This document shows positions 53,987-62,615 of a DNA stretch of 64,000 nucleotides, piece by piece. Positions within the stretch are counted from its first letter, which is position 1; every line of letters begins with the position of its first letter. The stretch lies in assembly GCA_938045295.1 (NCBI GenBank), contig CALINO010000004.1, forward strand, positions 29,623-93,622, given 5' to 3'. The notes beneath the pieces are model-generated. The model was not told where the DNA came from. It was given only the letters and a program-made list of their open reading frames with translations, and ran no database searches. Position numbers and translations under genes: made by a program. This DNA comes from an uncultured Arenicella sp. Its GTDB lineage: Bacteria > Pseudomonadota > Gammaproteobacteria > Arenicellales > Arenicellaceae.

Positions 53987-55288
53987 ATGCACACGTATTT
54001 AAGCTTGTTGTTATTGTTTTGTCTGACGGTATTGTCGGTGACTCAAGTCCAAGCTCAAGCTAAAAACCAAACTCAAACAAATCTTAACGATAAAGAATGG
54101 GTGATTGTATTCAATGATCCTAGGCCAGCTCGATTGCAAGATTGGCAATCGAGCGGCTATAGCAAGGGCGGTTCTGGGTATCGTTCAGCGCTAGAGCTTA
54201 AGCGTTTTGCCAATAAAGAGGCCAAACGTTATAACTTAGAACTCACAGGCCAGTGGTACATCGAAAGTTTGTCGGTTTACTGCTTAGTGGTTCGTTTTAA
54301 AGGTGACGCCGCAGACACCATCACTGCTTTGCAAGCGAATAAAAAAGTGCAGTGGGTACAGCCCTCTAACGAATTTGAATTGTTGTCATCAGGGTTAACA
54401 TCAAAAAAAGAGGGCTTAAAACAAGAAACCGAATCGTCAGGCAGTGATGTTGAAATAAGTAATGGCTTAAAGAAAACGCGGCACTCACTCGATGGTGCTG
54501 GAGTCACCGTTGCCATTATTGATTCAGCGGTGGATCTTTCTCATCAAGATTTCATTGGTGCGTCTCACAACAAAAGCACTAATTTTGTTACTGGTGTACA
54601 GGGTGCGGCTAAGACTCAGGGAGAAAAGCACGGTACCGCGATTGCGGGTGTGATGATTTCACAAACTTCAACGTTGCTGGGGGTGGCTGGGGTCTCGCCG
54701 GCGGTTAACTTAGAGTCGTATCGAGGGTGTTGGGAACATCCTGATTCTGGGTTCACTCGCTGCAACACTTTGTCATTAGCACGTTCTTTAGATGCGGTAC
54801 TAAAAAGTAATGTGGACATTGTGAATTTGAGTTTGTCGGGGCCTAAAGACGACCTACTGGATCGATTAATTAAGCGTATTATCGAGCGTGGCAGTATTGT
54901 GGTGGCGGCGTTTGACCCTAAACGTGCAATGAAACCACGCTTTCCAAGCCCGCGAGAAGGGGTGCTGATTGTGCGTGCGCAAGAATTGGATAAACAGTTT
55001 GATAGTGTGTTTACCGCACCCGGCGAGCGAGTGGTGCCAACACCGGGCAATGGTTACGATTATATGCACGGGCATTCTGTGGCATCGGCCTACACCAGTG
55101 GCTTGTTAGCACTACGAAAACAAGCGTTGGAGCATCGTACTTTGAGCGCAGGTACTTTGAATACAGGTGCTTCGAATACAGCGGCGCTCAAAGGCGGTGA
55201 CGTCAACGTTACAAATCAAAGCGAGACACATTGGCGCAACGTATCAACTCAAGGCAATGCGCAAGGTTTGTTAAACGGCATTCTTTAG
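53987..55288 (+). CDS. Exported S8 (subtilisin-like) serine peptidase
   Basis: 433 residues with signal peptide MHTYLSLLLLFCLTVLSVTQVQAQA. Residues about 35-140 look like an inhibitor I9-type propeptide. Triad Asp179 (VAIIDSAVDLSHQD), His215 (GEKHGTAIAGV) and Ser364 (HGHSVASAYTSGLLAL). The Ser motif GHSVASAY departs from GTSMAxP, and the usual oxyanion Asn of AAGN is Asp310 here (VVAAFDPKR). The start follows the anti-sigma stop by 10 bp. It could act in extracytoplasmic signalling (cleaving anti-sigma or envelope proteins) or be a target gene. Confidence 0.88.
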   Translation: MHTYLSLLLLFCLTVLSVTQVQAQAKNQTQTNLNDKEWVIVFNDPRPARLQDWQSSGYSKGGSGYRSALELKRFANKEAKRYNLELTGQWYIESLSVYCLVVRFKGDAADTITALQANKKVQWVQPSNEFELLSSGLTSKKEGLKQETESSGSDVEISNGLKKTRHSLDGAGVTVAIIDSAVDLSHQDFIGASHNKSTNFVTGVQGAAKTQGEKHGTAIAGVMISQTSTLLGVAGVSPAVNLESYRGCWEHPDSGFTRCNTLSLARSLDAVLKSNVDIVNLSLSGPKDDLLDRLIKRIIERGSIVVAAFDPKRAMKPRFPSPREGVLIVRAQELDKQFDSVFTAPGERVVPTPGNGYDYMHGHSVASAYTSGLLALRKQALEHRTLSAGTLNTGASNTAALKGGDVNVTNQSETHWRNVSTQGNAQGLLNGIL

Positions 55289-55335
55289 TGAACGCATAAA
55301 TAAACTAAAGTTCACTGAGTTTGGCTGTTGTTGTT

Positions 55336-55383
55336 AATACAGGTTATTGCTAATACAGACGATAGCTAATACAGACGATAGCT
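55336..55383. repeat. Three tandem 16-bp units at a gene end
   Basis: Units AATACAGGTTATTGCT, AATACAGACGATAGCT, AATACAGACGATAGCT, back to back. The last two are identical, the first differs at four sites. They cover the stop codon and last codons (SYRLY) of the minus-strand porin-like gene, so the repeat has duplicated its C-terminal codons downstream of the stop. Confidence 0.85.
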
Positions 55384-56154
55384 AATGGTTAAGGAGAGAT
55401 CAGGCTGGTCGACATCAAATGGCACCATTTTGCGTAAGTCACGATCGCTGATATTGATTGCAGGCTCGAAAGCCCAGCGTTCACGTTCATACTTTAATGA
55501 CAATTTAGCAAAGTGAATGTAGTCCACTGGCGCTCCACTTTCTATGGCCATTACGCTGGCTAATATATTTGCGCTTAAGGCATTTGATAATTTAAATCGA
55601 GATTTATGTTCAAGCGTTACCGTATCAAAGGGGCGATTAAACCAATTGTCGGCGTATATTAAAGACAGCGATGCGTTTTTGTTGATGTGCCAAGTGGCAT
55701 TTAAATCAGTGTAATTCCATTCTCGATTGAACCCATCTGAATACGCGTGATGAGTGGCGGCTATTGCGAATGCAGTGTGCTTATTTAAGGCATGAAAGTG
55801 GCCAATGTAAGCGTCGCAGCCTGAAGGCAAGCCGCGCTCGGACCCTACGCTTGAGGCGAAGCAATCCGCACCAAAGAAACTGCCTTGATCAAAACTGATG
55901 TCCGCGCTTAAGTGCAACGCTGGCTGGTCGTCTGTGATGTTACTTCCGGCCACAAAGTTAGCTGAAGTGATGTGTACGTTAGACTGCAATGTGGCGGCGT
56001 TTGTTAAAAAGGGAAACAAGCTCAATGCCACTGAGGCAATGAAGTAAGAGGCGATGAAACGCGGAACGATGCCAGAGAAAGGGGGGGGCGTTTTATGAAT
56101 ACGGTGCTGTTTCAAAATTATTTTCAAATGGTGTGAGCCAATACTGTTAAACAA
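55366..56154 (-). CDS. TIGR02001-like (Gcw_chp) outer-membrane protein
   Basis: About 262 residues with a Gly/Cys/Trp outer-membrane pattern: ADCFASSVGSERGLPSGCDAYIGHF, HAYSDGFNREWNYTDLNATW and a C-terminal aromatic SYRLY. An N-terminal hydrophobic segment (FIASYFIASVALSLFPFLTNAA) is the signal. No ATG exists in this frame before the signal, so the start is TTG (56154 or a later TTG); 5' end uncertain. A run of eight G on the plus strand (56081-56088, Pro-Pro codons) lies close to the start. Confidence 0.7.
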   Translation of the reverse strand: MFNSIGSHHLKIILKQHRIHKTPPPFSGIVPRFIASYFIASVALSLFPFLTNAATLQSNVHITSANFVAGSNITDDQPALHLSADISFDQGSFFGADCFASSVGSERGLPSGCDAYIGHFHALNKHTAFAIAATHHAYSDGFNREWNYTDLNATWHINKNASLSLIYADNWFNRPFDTVTLEHKSRFKLSNALSANILASVMAIESGAPVDYIHFAKLSLKYERERWAFEPAINISDRDLRKMVPFDVDQPDLSLTISYRLY

Positions 56155-56241
56155 TAGTGTATTAAATCATTGTTTGTAAACTATAAATAATGGTTGTTTC
56201 ACACCGTGCAGTAGCGAGTGCAAGTCACCCATATTTCAATG

Positions 56242-56820
56242 TTACCTTAAAGAGCGCGCCACTTTTTGCTGTAATTTACTAAGTTGCTGTTGCTCAAACC
56301 AAGCATTTTTCTTAAGCCAGATGTTATTTCTCGGGCTGGGGTGTGGCAATGCAATAAGGCTTGAGGCGTAGTCGTTGTTTTTTACCCGCTCGGTGAGCGA
56401 TTGTTTGTTGTTAGCCAAATGCCATTTCTGAGCGTATTGACCAATCAGTAAGGTCAGCGTTATGTTTGGCATGGCACTTAAAAGCTCAGTGCGCCAACGG
56501 TTAGCGCAAATGCTTGGTGGTGGTAAGTCGCCGCTACTTCCTTTGCCGGGGTAGCAAAAAGCCATTGGCAAAATAGCAATTTTAGCATCGTTATAAAAGG
56601 TGTCTTTATCAATGCCCATCCAAGTTCGAAGCCGATCGCCACTGGGGTCGTTAAACGGTATGCCCGTGGTGTGAACCTTTGCGCCTGGAGCCTGCCCCGC
56701 AATCAGCACGCTGGCAGACTCATTCACTTGCAGCACAGGGCGAGGCGAGTGAGAAAATTGATCCTCGCACAAACGGCAGCGTTTGACTTGAGGCAGCAGT
56801 TTGTCGAGTTTGGAGTTCAA
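56242..56820 (-). CDS. Uracil-DNA glycosylase superfamily protein
   Basis: 192 residues; start is TTG with an AAAGG site 7 bases upstream. Cysteines near the N-terminus (RCRLCEDQF) and motif 1 LIAGQAPGAKVHTTGIPFNDPSGDRLR with motif AFCYPGKGSSGD and C-terminal LPHPSPRNNIW, which match the UDG-like family (bacterial UdgX/type 4-5-like or uracil-DNA glycosylase family proteins of unknown substrate). Cluster-binding cysteines of family 4 are not complete, so activity is uncertain. It follows the small membrane gene by 9 bp. Confidence 0.82.
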   Translation of the reverse strand: MNSKLDKLLPQVKRCRLCEDQFSHSPRPVLQVNESASVLIAGQAPGAKVHTTGIPFNDPSGDRLRTWMGIDKDTFYNDAKIAILPMAFCYPGKGSSGDLPPPSICANRWRTELLSAMPNITLTLLIGQYAQKWHLANNKQSLTERVKNNDYASSLIALPHPSPRNNIWLKKNAWFEQQQLSKLQQKVARSLR

Positions 56821-56829
56821 TGCTGGCCT

Positions 56830-57060
56830 TTAAAAGTACCCAAATAGTGTTAACCCAAACGCCATTGATAGGCCTAAATAAATGCTGCAAAGCACCAAGC
56901 CGATACCCCAAACCCACATCCACATTTGTTTGCCTTTGCGGCCAAGGATGGTCAAAATAATGCCAATAATCACACCTAAAACCGCGGTCAACATCAGCAT
57001 GTCGTCGCTGGCGTGCACTGCCATTTGTTCTTTCGGGATATCGCCTTCTTTATAGCGCAT
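56830..57060 (-). CDS. Small two-helix inner membrane protein
   Basis: 76 residues: a polar N-terminus (MRYKEGDIPKEQMAVHASDD), helix 1 (MLMLTAVLGVIIGIILTILG), basic loop RKGKQ, helix 2 (MWMWVWGIGLVLCSIYLGLSMAFG). Not recognised as a named family. It lies between gor and the UDG-family gene on the same strand (21 bp and 9 bp gaps), so it belongs to their transcript. Confidence 0.65.
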   Translation of the reverse strand: MRYKEGDIPKEQMAVHASDDMLMLTAVLGVIIGIILTILGRKGKQMWMWVWGIGLVLCSIYLGLSMAFGLTLFGYF

Positions 57061-57081
57061 ACGTGTGGCCGTTATATTGGG

Positions 57082-58431
57082 TTAGCTGTCTTTGGTACGC
57101 ATGGTACAAAACTCTTCAGCGGTGCTTGGGTGAATACCAACCGTTGCGTTAAAGTCAGCTTTGGTGGCGCCGGCCTTAATCGCAATCGCTATGCCTTGCA
57201 TAATCTCTGCTGCTTCTGGGCCTGCCATGTGCGCGCCAATCACTTTGTCTGAGTCGGCGTCCACAATGAGCTTCATTAATGTGCGTTCGGTGTTTTCGGT
57301 AAGCGTGTGTTTAAGTACTCGAAATTCAGAGGTGTAGGTGTCCACACTGTTAAAGCGCTCACGCGCTTGCTCGGCGGTTAAACCTACCGTGGCTACCGGT
57401 GGCTGTGAGAACACCGCCGAAGGCACATTTTCATGGTCGGCAAAACGTTCATTATTGCCAAAAAACGTATCGGCAAATGCGTGGCCTTCCATGGTGGCTA
57501 CAGGGGTAAGTGCAATGCGGTCGGTCACATCGCCCACAGCAAAAATATTATCAATATTAGTGCGCGAATATTTATCCACTTTGATTTCGCCTTTATCGCC
57601 CAGCTCAACACCTGCGTTGCCCAAGTTTAAAGACTCAATGGCGGGCTTACGGCCGGTGGCAAAAAGCACGCAATCAACGGTTTTTTCAGTGCCATTAGTA
57701 AAGCGCACTTGCTTGCGTTGATCGTCAGTTAATTCGATCGATTGAATGTTGTTATTGAGCTGCAGGTCTATGCCTTTTTTAACAATCTCGTTTGCTAAGT
57801 GCTTGCGAATGTCATTGTCAAAGCCCCGAAGAATTTGGTCGCTGCGGTAAACCAACGAAGTATCGGTGCCAATACCATTAAATATGCCGGCGAACTCAAC
57901 GGCAATGTAACCACCGCCCACCACAATGGCAGAGTTAGGCTGAGCGTCTAAATGAAACACTTCGTTAGAGCTGATCGCATGCTCAATGCCTGGAATATCA
58001 GGCATAAACGGGGTGCCACCAGTGGCAATCAATATTTTGTCGGCGTTGAGTGTTTGTTCGCCAACTTGTACGGTGTTTGCGTCAACCAAACGCCCGGTGC
58101 CATTTAAAATCTCCACCCCCGCATTTTTTAGTAAGTTGATGTAGATGCCATTTAAGCGGTCTATCTCTTGGTCTTTGTTGGCAATGAGTTTAGACCAGTC
58201 AAAACCGTTAACCGTGGTTGACCAACCGTAGCTGGCACTGTCATGAAAATCTTCAGCATAGTGAGCGGCATACACCATCATCTTTTTGGGTACGCAACCT
58301 CGTATTACACAGGTGCCACCGTAACGGTGTTCTTCGCAAATGGCCACTTTGGCACCATGCCCAGCGGCGATACGCGCAGCACGGACACCGCCCGAGCCGC
58401 CGCCAATTACAATCAGATCATATTTGTTCAT
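57082..58431 (-). CDS. gor: Glutathione-disulfide reductase
   Basis: NADPH- and FAD-dependent reductase keeping glutathione reduced. ATG 58431 has GGAGA 4 bases upstream and gives 449 residues (E. coli 450). LIVIGGGSGGVRAARIAA, redox disulfide YGGTCVIRGCVPKK, NADPH motif VVGGGYIAVEFAGIF and the C-terminal VGIHPSTAEEFCTM proton relay are intact. Downstream of rpoH but past a terminator. Confidence 0.96.
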   Translation of the reverse strand: MNKYDLIVIGGGSGGVRAARIAAGHGAKVAICEEHRYGGTCVIRGCVPKKMMVYAAHYAEDFHDSASYGWSTTVNGFDWSKLIANKDQEIDRLNGIYINLLKNAGVEILNGTGRLVDANTVQVGEQTLNADKILIATGGTPFMPDIPGIEHAISSNEVFHLDAQPNSAIVVGGGYIAVEFAGIFNGIGTDTSLVYRSDQILRGFDNDIRKHLANEIVKKGIDLQLNNNIQSIELTDDQRKQVRFTNGTEKTVDCVLFATGRKPAIESLNLGNAGVELGDKGEIKVDKYSRTNIDNIFAVGDVTDRIALTPVATMEGHAFADTFFGNNERFADHENVPSAVFSQPPVATVGLTAEQARERFNSVDTYTSEFRVLKHTLTENTERTLMKLIVDADSDKVIGAHMAGPEAAEIMQGIAIAIKAGATKADFNATVGIHPSTAEEFCTMRTKDS

Positions 58432-58475
58432 GTTTTCTCCAAATTCTATTGCCGATATTACCACTGTTCAGACAT

Positions 58476-58506
58476 AAAAAAGCCCTTTCGTTTGAAAGGG
58501 CTTTAT
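58476..58506 (-). terminator. Intrinsic terminator after rpoH
   Basis: AAAGCCCTTTC-gttt-GAAAGGGCTTT, with a run of T on the minus strand, 32 bp past rpoH. Confidence 0.85.
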
Positions 58507-58537
58507 GAGTTTAAAACGCTGTCTTAGCTATAAGACC

Positions 58538-59386
58538 TTATGCAATAAGCTGGCCTTTCATTTTTTCCATTGCGCGTTTTTCAATCTGACGAATACGTTC
58601 TGCTGACACGCCGTATTCAGCGGCTAAATCGTGCAACGTGGCTTTGTCTTCGTTTAACCAGCGGCGCTGTAAAATGTCTTTGCTGCGCTCATCCAATTTT
58701 GCAATTGCTTTGTATAACGCATCGCGATTGTTGTTGCCGGTTTGGGCTTTAGTCACCAATTCTTCAGGGTTGTAACGCATGTCTGGTAAATAGCCTGAAG
58801 GGCTGGTTGAAAACTCATCATCGTCAGAGTCGCGGCCATCAAACGCCACATCGCTGGATGTCATTCTTAATTCCATCTCGCGAACGGTTTTTACCGGCAC
58901 GTCTAAATCTTCCGCCAAGTTGTGTGTTTCTTGCTCGGTTAAGGCGTTCAGAGACTTACGCGCTTTACGTAGGTTAAAGAACAATTTACGTTGCGCTTTG
59001 GTGGTCGCCACCTTGACGATCTTCCAGTTCTTTAGTACGTATTCGTATATTTCCGCTTTGATCCAGTGCACTGCATAAGACACTAAACGTATGCCGCGCT
59101 CCGGATCGAAATTTTTAACCGCTTTCATTAGCCCAATATTACCTTCTTGAACTAAGTCGGCAACGGGTAAACCGTAACCGGTGAACCCTTTGGCAACGTG
59201 TATCACGTGGCGCAATTGCGATAGCACTAACTCACGTGCGGCCTCTACGTCGTTATCATCTCGGTAACGGCGTGCTAACTGAGCCTCATGCTCGGCAGAC
59301 AAAACAGGCGCACTGTTAGCCACTTTCAAAAAGCCGGCTAAATTGGCGTCTTGAGGTAAGGTTAATGCATGTGCTGTGTTGGTCAT
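58538..59386 (-). CDS. rpoH: RNA polymerase sigma-32 (heat-shock sigma)
   Basis: 282 residues. Region 2 DLVQEGNIGLMKAVKNFDPERGIRLVSYAVHWIKAEIYEYVLKNW, the RpoH box QRKLFFNLRKARK (residues about 131-143) and region 4 KDILQRRWLNEDKATLHDLAAEYGVSAERIRQIEKRAMEKMK. GGAGC 5 bases upstream of ATG. It is preceded by a 376-bp untranslated stretch that contains a perfect CIRCE element, and by ftsX, the E. coli order ftsY-ftsE-ftsX-rpoH. Confidence 0.97.
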   Translation of the reverse strand: MTNTAHALTLPQDANLAGFLKVANSAPVLSAEHEAQLARRYRDDNDVEAARELVLSQLRHVIHVAKGFTGYGLPVADLVQEGNIGLMKAVKNFDPERGIRLVSYAVHWIKAEIYEYVLKNWKIVKVATTKAQRKLFFNLRKARKSLNALTEQETHNLAEDLDVPVKTVREMELRMTSSDVAFDGRDSDDDEFSTSPSGYLPDMRYNPEELVTKAQTGNNNRDALYKAIAKLDERSKDILQRRWLNEDKATLHDLAAEYGVSAERIRQIEKRAMEKMKGQLIA

Positions 59387-59496
59387 TTATTTGCTCCTAA
59401 AGTCGTACTTGAAGAAACTTAAGCTTAGGTTCAAGCCAGTTTTTCAAGTGATGGCGGCTCAATGATGGTCTATTTACCGCTTTATATGCATTGATA

Positions 59497-59523
59497 TTAG
59501 CACTCAATGGTTGCGAGTGCTAA
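59497..59523. promoter_or_regulatory. Perfect CIRCE element (HrcA operator) upstream of rpoH
   Basis: TTAGCACTC-N9-GAGTGCTAA, identical to the CIRCE consensus over both 9-base arms with the correct 9-base spacer. It lies 111-137 bp before the rpoH start codon within the ftsX-rpoH gap. Implies HrcA repressor control of the heat-shock sigma. No hrcA gene is in the window. The rest of the 376-bp gap (59387-59762) shows no ORF. Confidence 0.9.
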
Positions 59524-59762
59524 TAAAAAGTTTTTTTGTCTATATTAATTGTTTGAATATTCGTAAGTTAATGAATATTAAAAGGAAAAAATAATTTCCA
59601 GACTAATTAAGACACGCAGTTAAGGAGAAATATTGCTCAAAAAATAAAAAATTTCCAATATTTAACATACATAATGACAATCTAATAAGCAGAGAAAGTG
59701 ACGGATAAATAAAGCAATCACGCCGTTGCTTCGATCAAAACAAAGCTAAAAATAACGCAGTA

Positions 59763-60686
59763 TTAACGCGGTTTGATACGCCACAAGTGCTGCGCTACTG
59801 ACCAGCGTGCGGCTAACCAGCCCAGTGCGCCGCCAGCGACAATAATGGCGGCTACTTCGGCAGCTTCAAGTTGGTATACCAAGCTTTGGCGTTGATACAA
59901 CGACGCCAGTTTGCTTAAGGGTTCGTCAACCAAGCCTGCCGCCAACAATAAAAAGGCCAGCGAGAACAGTGCGCCAAGTAAACCAAGTAAGGTGCCGTAA
60001 TACAGAAATGGCCGGCGTACAAAAATATTGGTGCCGCCCACCAGTTTAGTGACTTCTATTTCATCTCGGCGATTGTGTATTAACAGCTTAATGGTGTTGC
60101 CAACAATGAGAACCAGCCCAAGGCCTAATAAAATGCTCAGCAGTAAGCCAATTCTTGAAACCGTACCAATGATGGCGTTGAAGCGCTCAGTCCAATCTAA
60201 GTCGAGGCGAATGGTGTCGATTCCGTCTATTTTGCTGAGCTGATCTTTCAGTTCAGTTAGGTTTTCGGAGTTGGCCGATTGTTTATTTGGCATTAGAACA
60301 ATCGAGGCCGGCAGTGGGTTGCCGCCTAAAAATTCCAGCTCTTCATCGAAGCTGGCGGTTTCTGACAACAGCCTGAACTCTTCGAGTGCCTGTTTTGGGG
60401 TTACAAACTCCGCCAATTCAATGGCGGGGTGCAATTGAATTTCTTGAAAGATCAATTGAGCTTCGGCATCGCTGGCGTCTTTTTGTAAAAAAATAGACAG
60501 CTGTGGCCGGCCCTGCCAACTGTCGCTTAAGCCCTGTGAGCTTTTAATGAGCACGTACAGTAATGATGGCAACAGTAGTGTAATGGCAATAATCAGAACC
60601 GTATTAATAGTGGCTGCGGGTGACCTGGCCATGTCACCGAGCGTGGCCAAAAATACTTGGGTGTGGCGAATAAAATAATTACCCAT
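59763..60686 (-). CDS. ftsX: Cell-division ABC transporter permease FtsX
   Basis: 307 residues from ATG 60686 ([21 protein letters not shown]), overlapping the ftsE stop by 8 bp (ATGGGTAA). Four transmembrane helices: about 25-45, then three in the C-terminal half (IGLLLSILLGLGLVLIVGNTI, LYYGTLLGLLGALFSLAFLLLA, VAAIIVAGGALGWLAA). The large periplasmic loop between helix 1 and 2 activates amidases through EnvC. The track start adds unconserved residues. Confidence 0.94.
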   Translation of the reverse strand: MGNYFIRHTQVFLATLGDMARSPAATINTVLIIAITLLLPSLLYVLIKSSQGLSDSWQGRPQLSIFLQKDASDAEAQLIFQEIQLHPAIELAEFVTPKQALEEFRLLSETASFDEELEFLGGNPLPASIVLMPNKQSANSENLTELKDQLSKIDGIDTIRLDLDWTERFNAIIGTVSRIGLLLSILLGLGLVLIVGNTIKLLIHNRRDEIEVTKLVGGTNIFVRRPFLYYGTLLGLLGALFSLAFLLLAAGLVDEPLSKLASLYQRQSLVYQLEAAEVAAIIVAGGALGWLAARWSVAQHLWRIKPR

Positions 60687-61407
60687 CTTGTTGTTCCTGT
60701 GAAGTGCCGGGCTGAATGTTGCCCGCGTTGTTTTCTTGGCTGTTATGTTGGTAGTCACCAATTAACTGACCTTGCTCAAGATGAAGGGTGCGTTTGGCCA
60801 GCCGTTCTACTTGGCGTAGGTCGTGCGTCGCAATCAGTACGGTTACGCCCACTTGGTTGAAGTCAGCAAAGATATCAATGATTTCATCCGACAGCGCTTC
60901 ATCAAGATTGCCTGTTGGTTCATCGGCTAATAGAATGCTCGGCCGGTTAATCACAGCTCGAGCAATGCCCACGCGTTGCTGTTCACCACCAGAGAGGGTG
61001 ATTGGTTTCTGACTTTCTTTGCCGGATAAGCCAACCTTGCCTAACGCAGCGCGTACGCGTTTTTTTATTTCATCGTGAGGCATGCCAATCACAATGAGTG
61101 GTAACGCCACGTTATCAAATACAGTGCGGTCCATCAGCAATTTGTGGTCTTGAAAGATCACGCCTATTTCACGGCGTAAAAAAGGCACTTTGGCTTCGCT
61201 CAGTCGGCTGACATTTTTTTTGTCGATGAATATTTGCCCCGATGTCGGCTTTTCAATGCGCGTGATCAACTTGAATAAGGTGCTTTTACCCGCGCCAGAA
61301 TGGCCCGCTAGAAAGACCATTTCACCGGGTTCAATATGAAAGCTAACGTCTTTTAACGCCTCGTGACCATTGGGGTAACGCTTATTAATGTGGCTAAGTT
61401 TGATCAT
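60679..61407 (-). CDS. ftsE: Cell-division ATPase FtsE
   Basis: 242 residues, ATP-binding partner of FtsX at the divisome. [23 protein letters not shown], Walker [10 protein letters not shown], signature [14 protein letters not shown], Walker [13 protein letters not shown] and switch His in IATHD all intact. The last 25 residues are a Gln/Asn-rich tail that overlaps the ftsX start. Confidence 0.97.
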   Translation of the reverse strand: MIKLSHINKRYPNGHEALKDVSFHIEPGEMVFLAGHSGAGKSTLFKLITRIEKPTSGQIFIDKKNVSRLSEAKVPFLRREIGVIFQDHKLLMDRTVFDNVALPLIVIGMPHDEIKKRVRAALGKVGLSGKESQKPITLSGGEQQRVGIARAVINRPSILLADEPTGNLDEALSDEIIDIFADFNQVGVTVLIATHDLRQVERLAKRTLHLEQGQLIGDYQHNSQENNAGNIQPGTSQEQQDG

Positions 61408-61477
61408 TTAACGGTGCTTTCAAGTGAGGGTTGGGGTTCTGGTTAATTGCCAGTTGGCGGTATTCGTTTAGCGTTTA

Positions 61478-62524
61478 TTAAGAAAGTTCAGGCACTAAAG
61501 CATCGGCAAATGCTTGCGCGGTAAATGGTTGCAGATCGTAATAGCCTTCACCAATACCAATATAACGGATGGGTAAATTAAACTTTTGAGTTAAGGATAT
61601 GGCCACACCGCCTTTGGCTGAGCCGTCAAGTTTTGTTAAGCACACACTGTTTACTCCCACGGCTTTTTGAAAATGCTCCAGTTGCGATAAGGCATTTTGC
61701 CCAGTGCTTGCATCCAAAATCTGCATCACTTCGTGTGGCATCGATGGGTCTAAATTGCCTAACACGCGGGTGACCTTTTGCAGTTGTTCCATTAAGTCTG
61801 ATTGCGTGTGTAAACGCCCAGCGGTATCAATAATAAGTACTTGTGAGCCTTTGACAATGGCGGAGTTGAGCGCGTCGTGAGCTACCGCAGCTGCGTCTGC
61901 GCCGTGCTTTTGTGCCACCACCGGAATGTCCATGCGTTGCCCCCATTCTTGCAATTGCTCGACCGCGGCAGCGCGAAAGGTATCACCAGCGGCTAGCATG
62001 ACCGAGCGGCCTTGGTCTTGAAACTGTTTGGCTATTTTTGCAATGGTGGTGGTTTTGCCAACGCCATTAACGCCGACCATTAGAATTACGTACGGGCGCT
62101 GATTAAACACATGCCAAGGTTGTTCGGCGGGTTGAAGCAGTTTTGCTACTTCTGCACGTAAGCCTGTAACAACGCCGTTGGCGTCTTGAATTTTTTCGTT
62201 TTTCACTCGCAGGCGTAAATTTTCCACCAATTGCAGGCTGGCTTCTACGCTGATGTCGCTGGTGATAAGTACTTCTTCGAGCTCATCAAACAAATCGTCG
62301 TTTAAATCAAACGACCCTTTAAAAACATTGCCGATTTTACCAAGTAAGCTATTTCGGCTTTTATCTAAGCCTTGTTCAACCGTGACCGGAGTTTGGGGTG
62401 CCTCTGCCTCTGGTGTGGTTTCATTATCATGACCTTTATTGCGCGAAAAAAAACGCGCTAGCCCCGACTTTTTCTTTTTGCTATCGGCTTTGTCGGCGCT
62501 GGGCGTGGTATTGATGTCACTCAT
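61478..62524 (-). CDS. ftsY: Signal recognition particle receptor FtsY
   Basis: 348-residue SRP GTPase. NG domain motifs: helical N region, G1 GVNGVGKTTTIAKIA, LAAGDTFRAAAVEQL, DTAGR (G3), TKLDG (G4), GIGEGYYDLQPF. The acidic N-terminal A domain is much shorter (about 50 residues, rich in Lys/Pro/Glu) than that of E. coli FtsY (497 residues total). Downstream genes ftsE and ftsX follow by 70 bp. Confidence 0.96.
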   Translation of the reverse strand: MSDINTTPSADKADSKKKKSGLARFFSRNKGHDNETTPEAEAPQTPVTVEQGLDKSRNSLLGKIGNVFKGSFDLNDDLFDELEEVLITSDISVEASLQLVENLRLRVKNEKIQDANGVVTGLRAEVAKLLQPAEQPWHVFNQRPYVILMVGVNGVGKTTTIAKIAKQFQDQGRSVMLAAGDTFRAAAVEQLQEWGQRMDIPVVAQKHGADAAAVAHDALNSAIVKGSQVLIIDTAGRLHTQSDLMEQLQKVTRVLGNLDPSMPHEVMQILDASTGQNALSQLEHFQKAVGVNSVCLTKLDGSAKGGVAISLTQKFNLPIRYIGIGEGYYDLQPFTAQAFADALVPELS

Positions 62525-62615
62525 TAATGTGCCTTATGTTATGGTTTGGCGAATTTAGGTTTTTCACCATTATAATCTCTCACGCTATATTGTAGGGATT
62601 AGTCACAAAATCACA

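Noticed and set aside
54616-55050. 144-residue minus-strand ORF inside the subtilase gene
   Set aside because: The subtilase frame carries a complete catalytic triad here; the antisense frame has no recognisable motif.
55336-55383. CRISPR array
   Set aside because: Only three 16-bp tandem units with no spacers; nothing resembling direct repeats with spacers was seen anywhere in the window.
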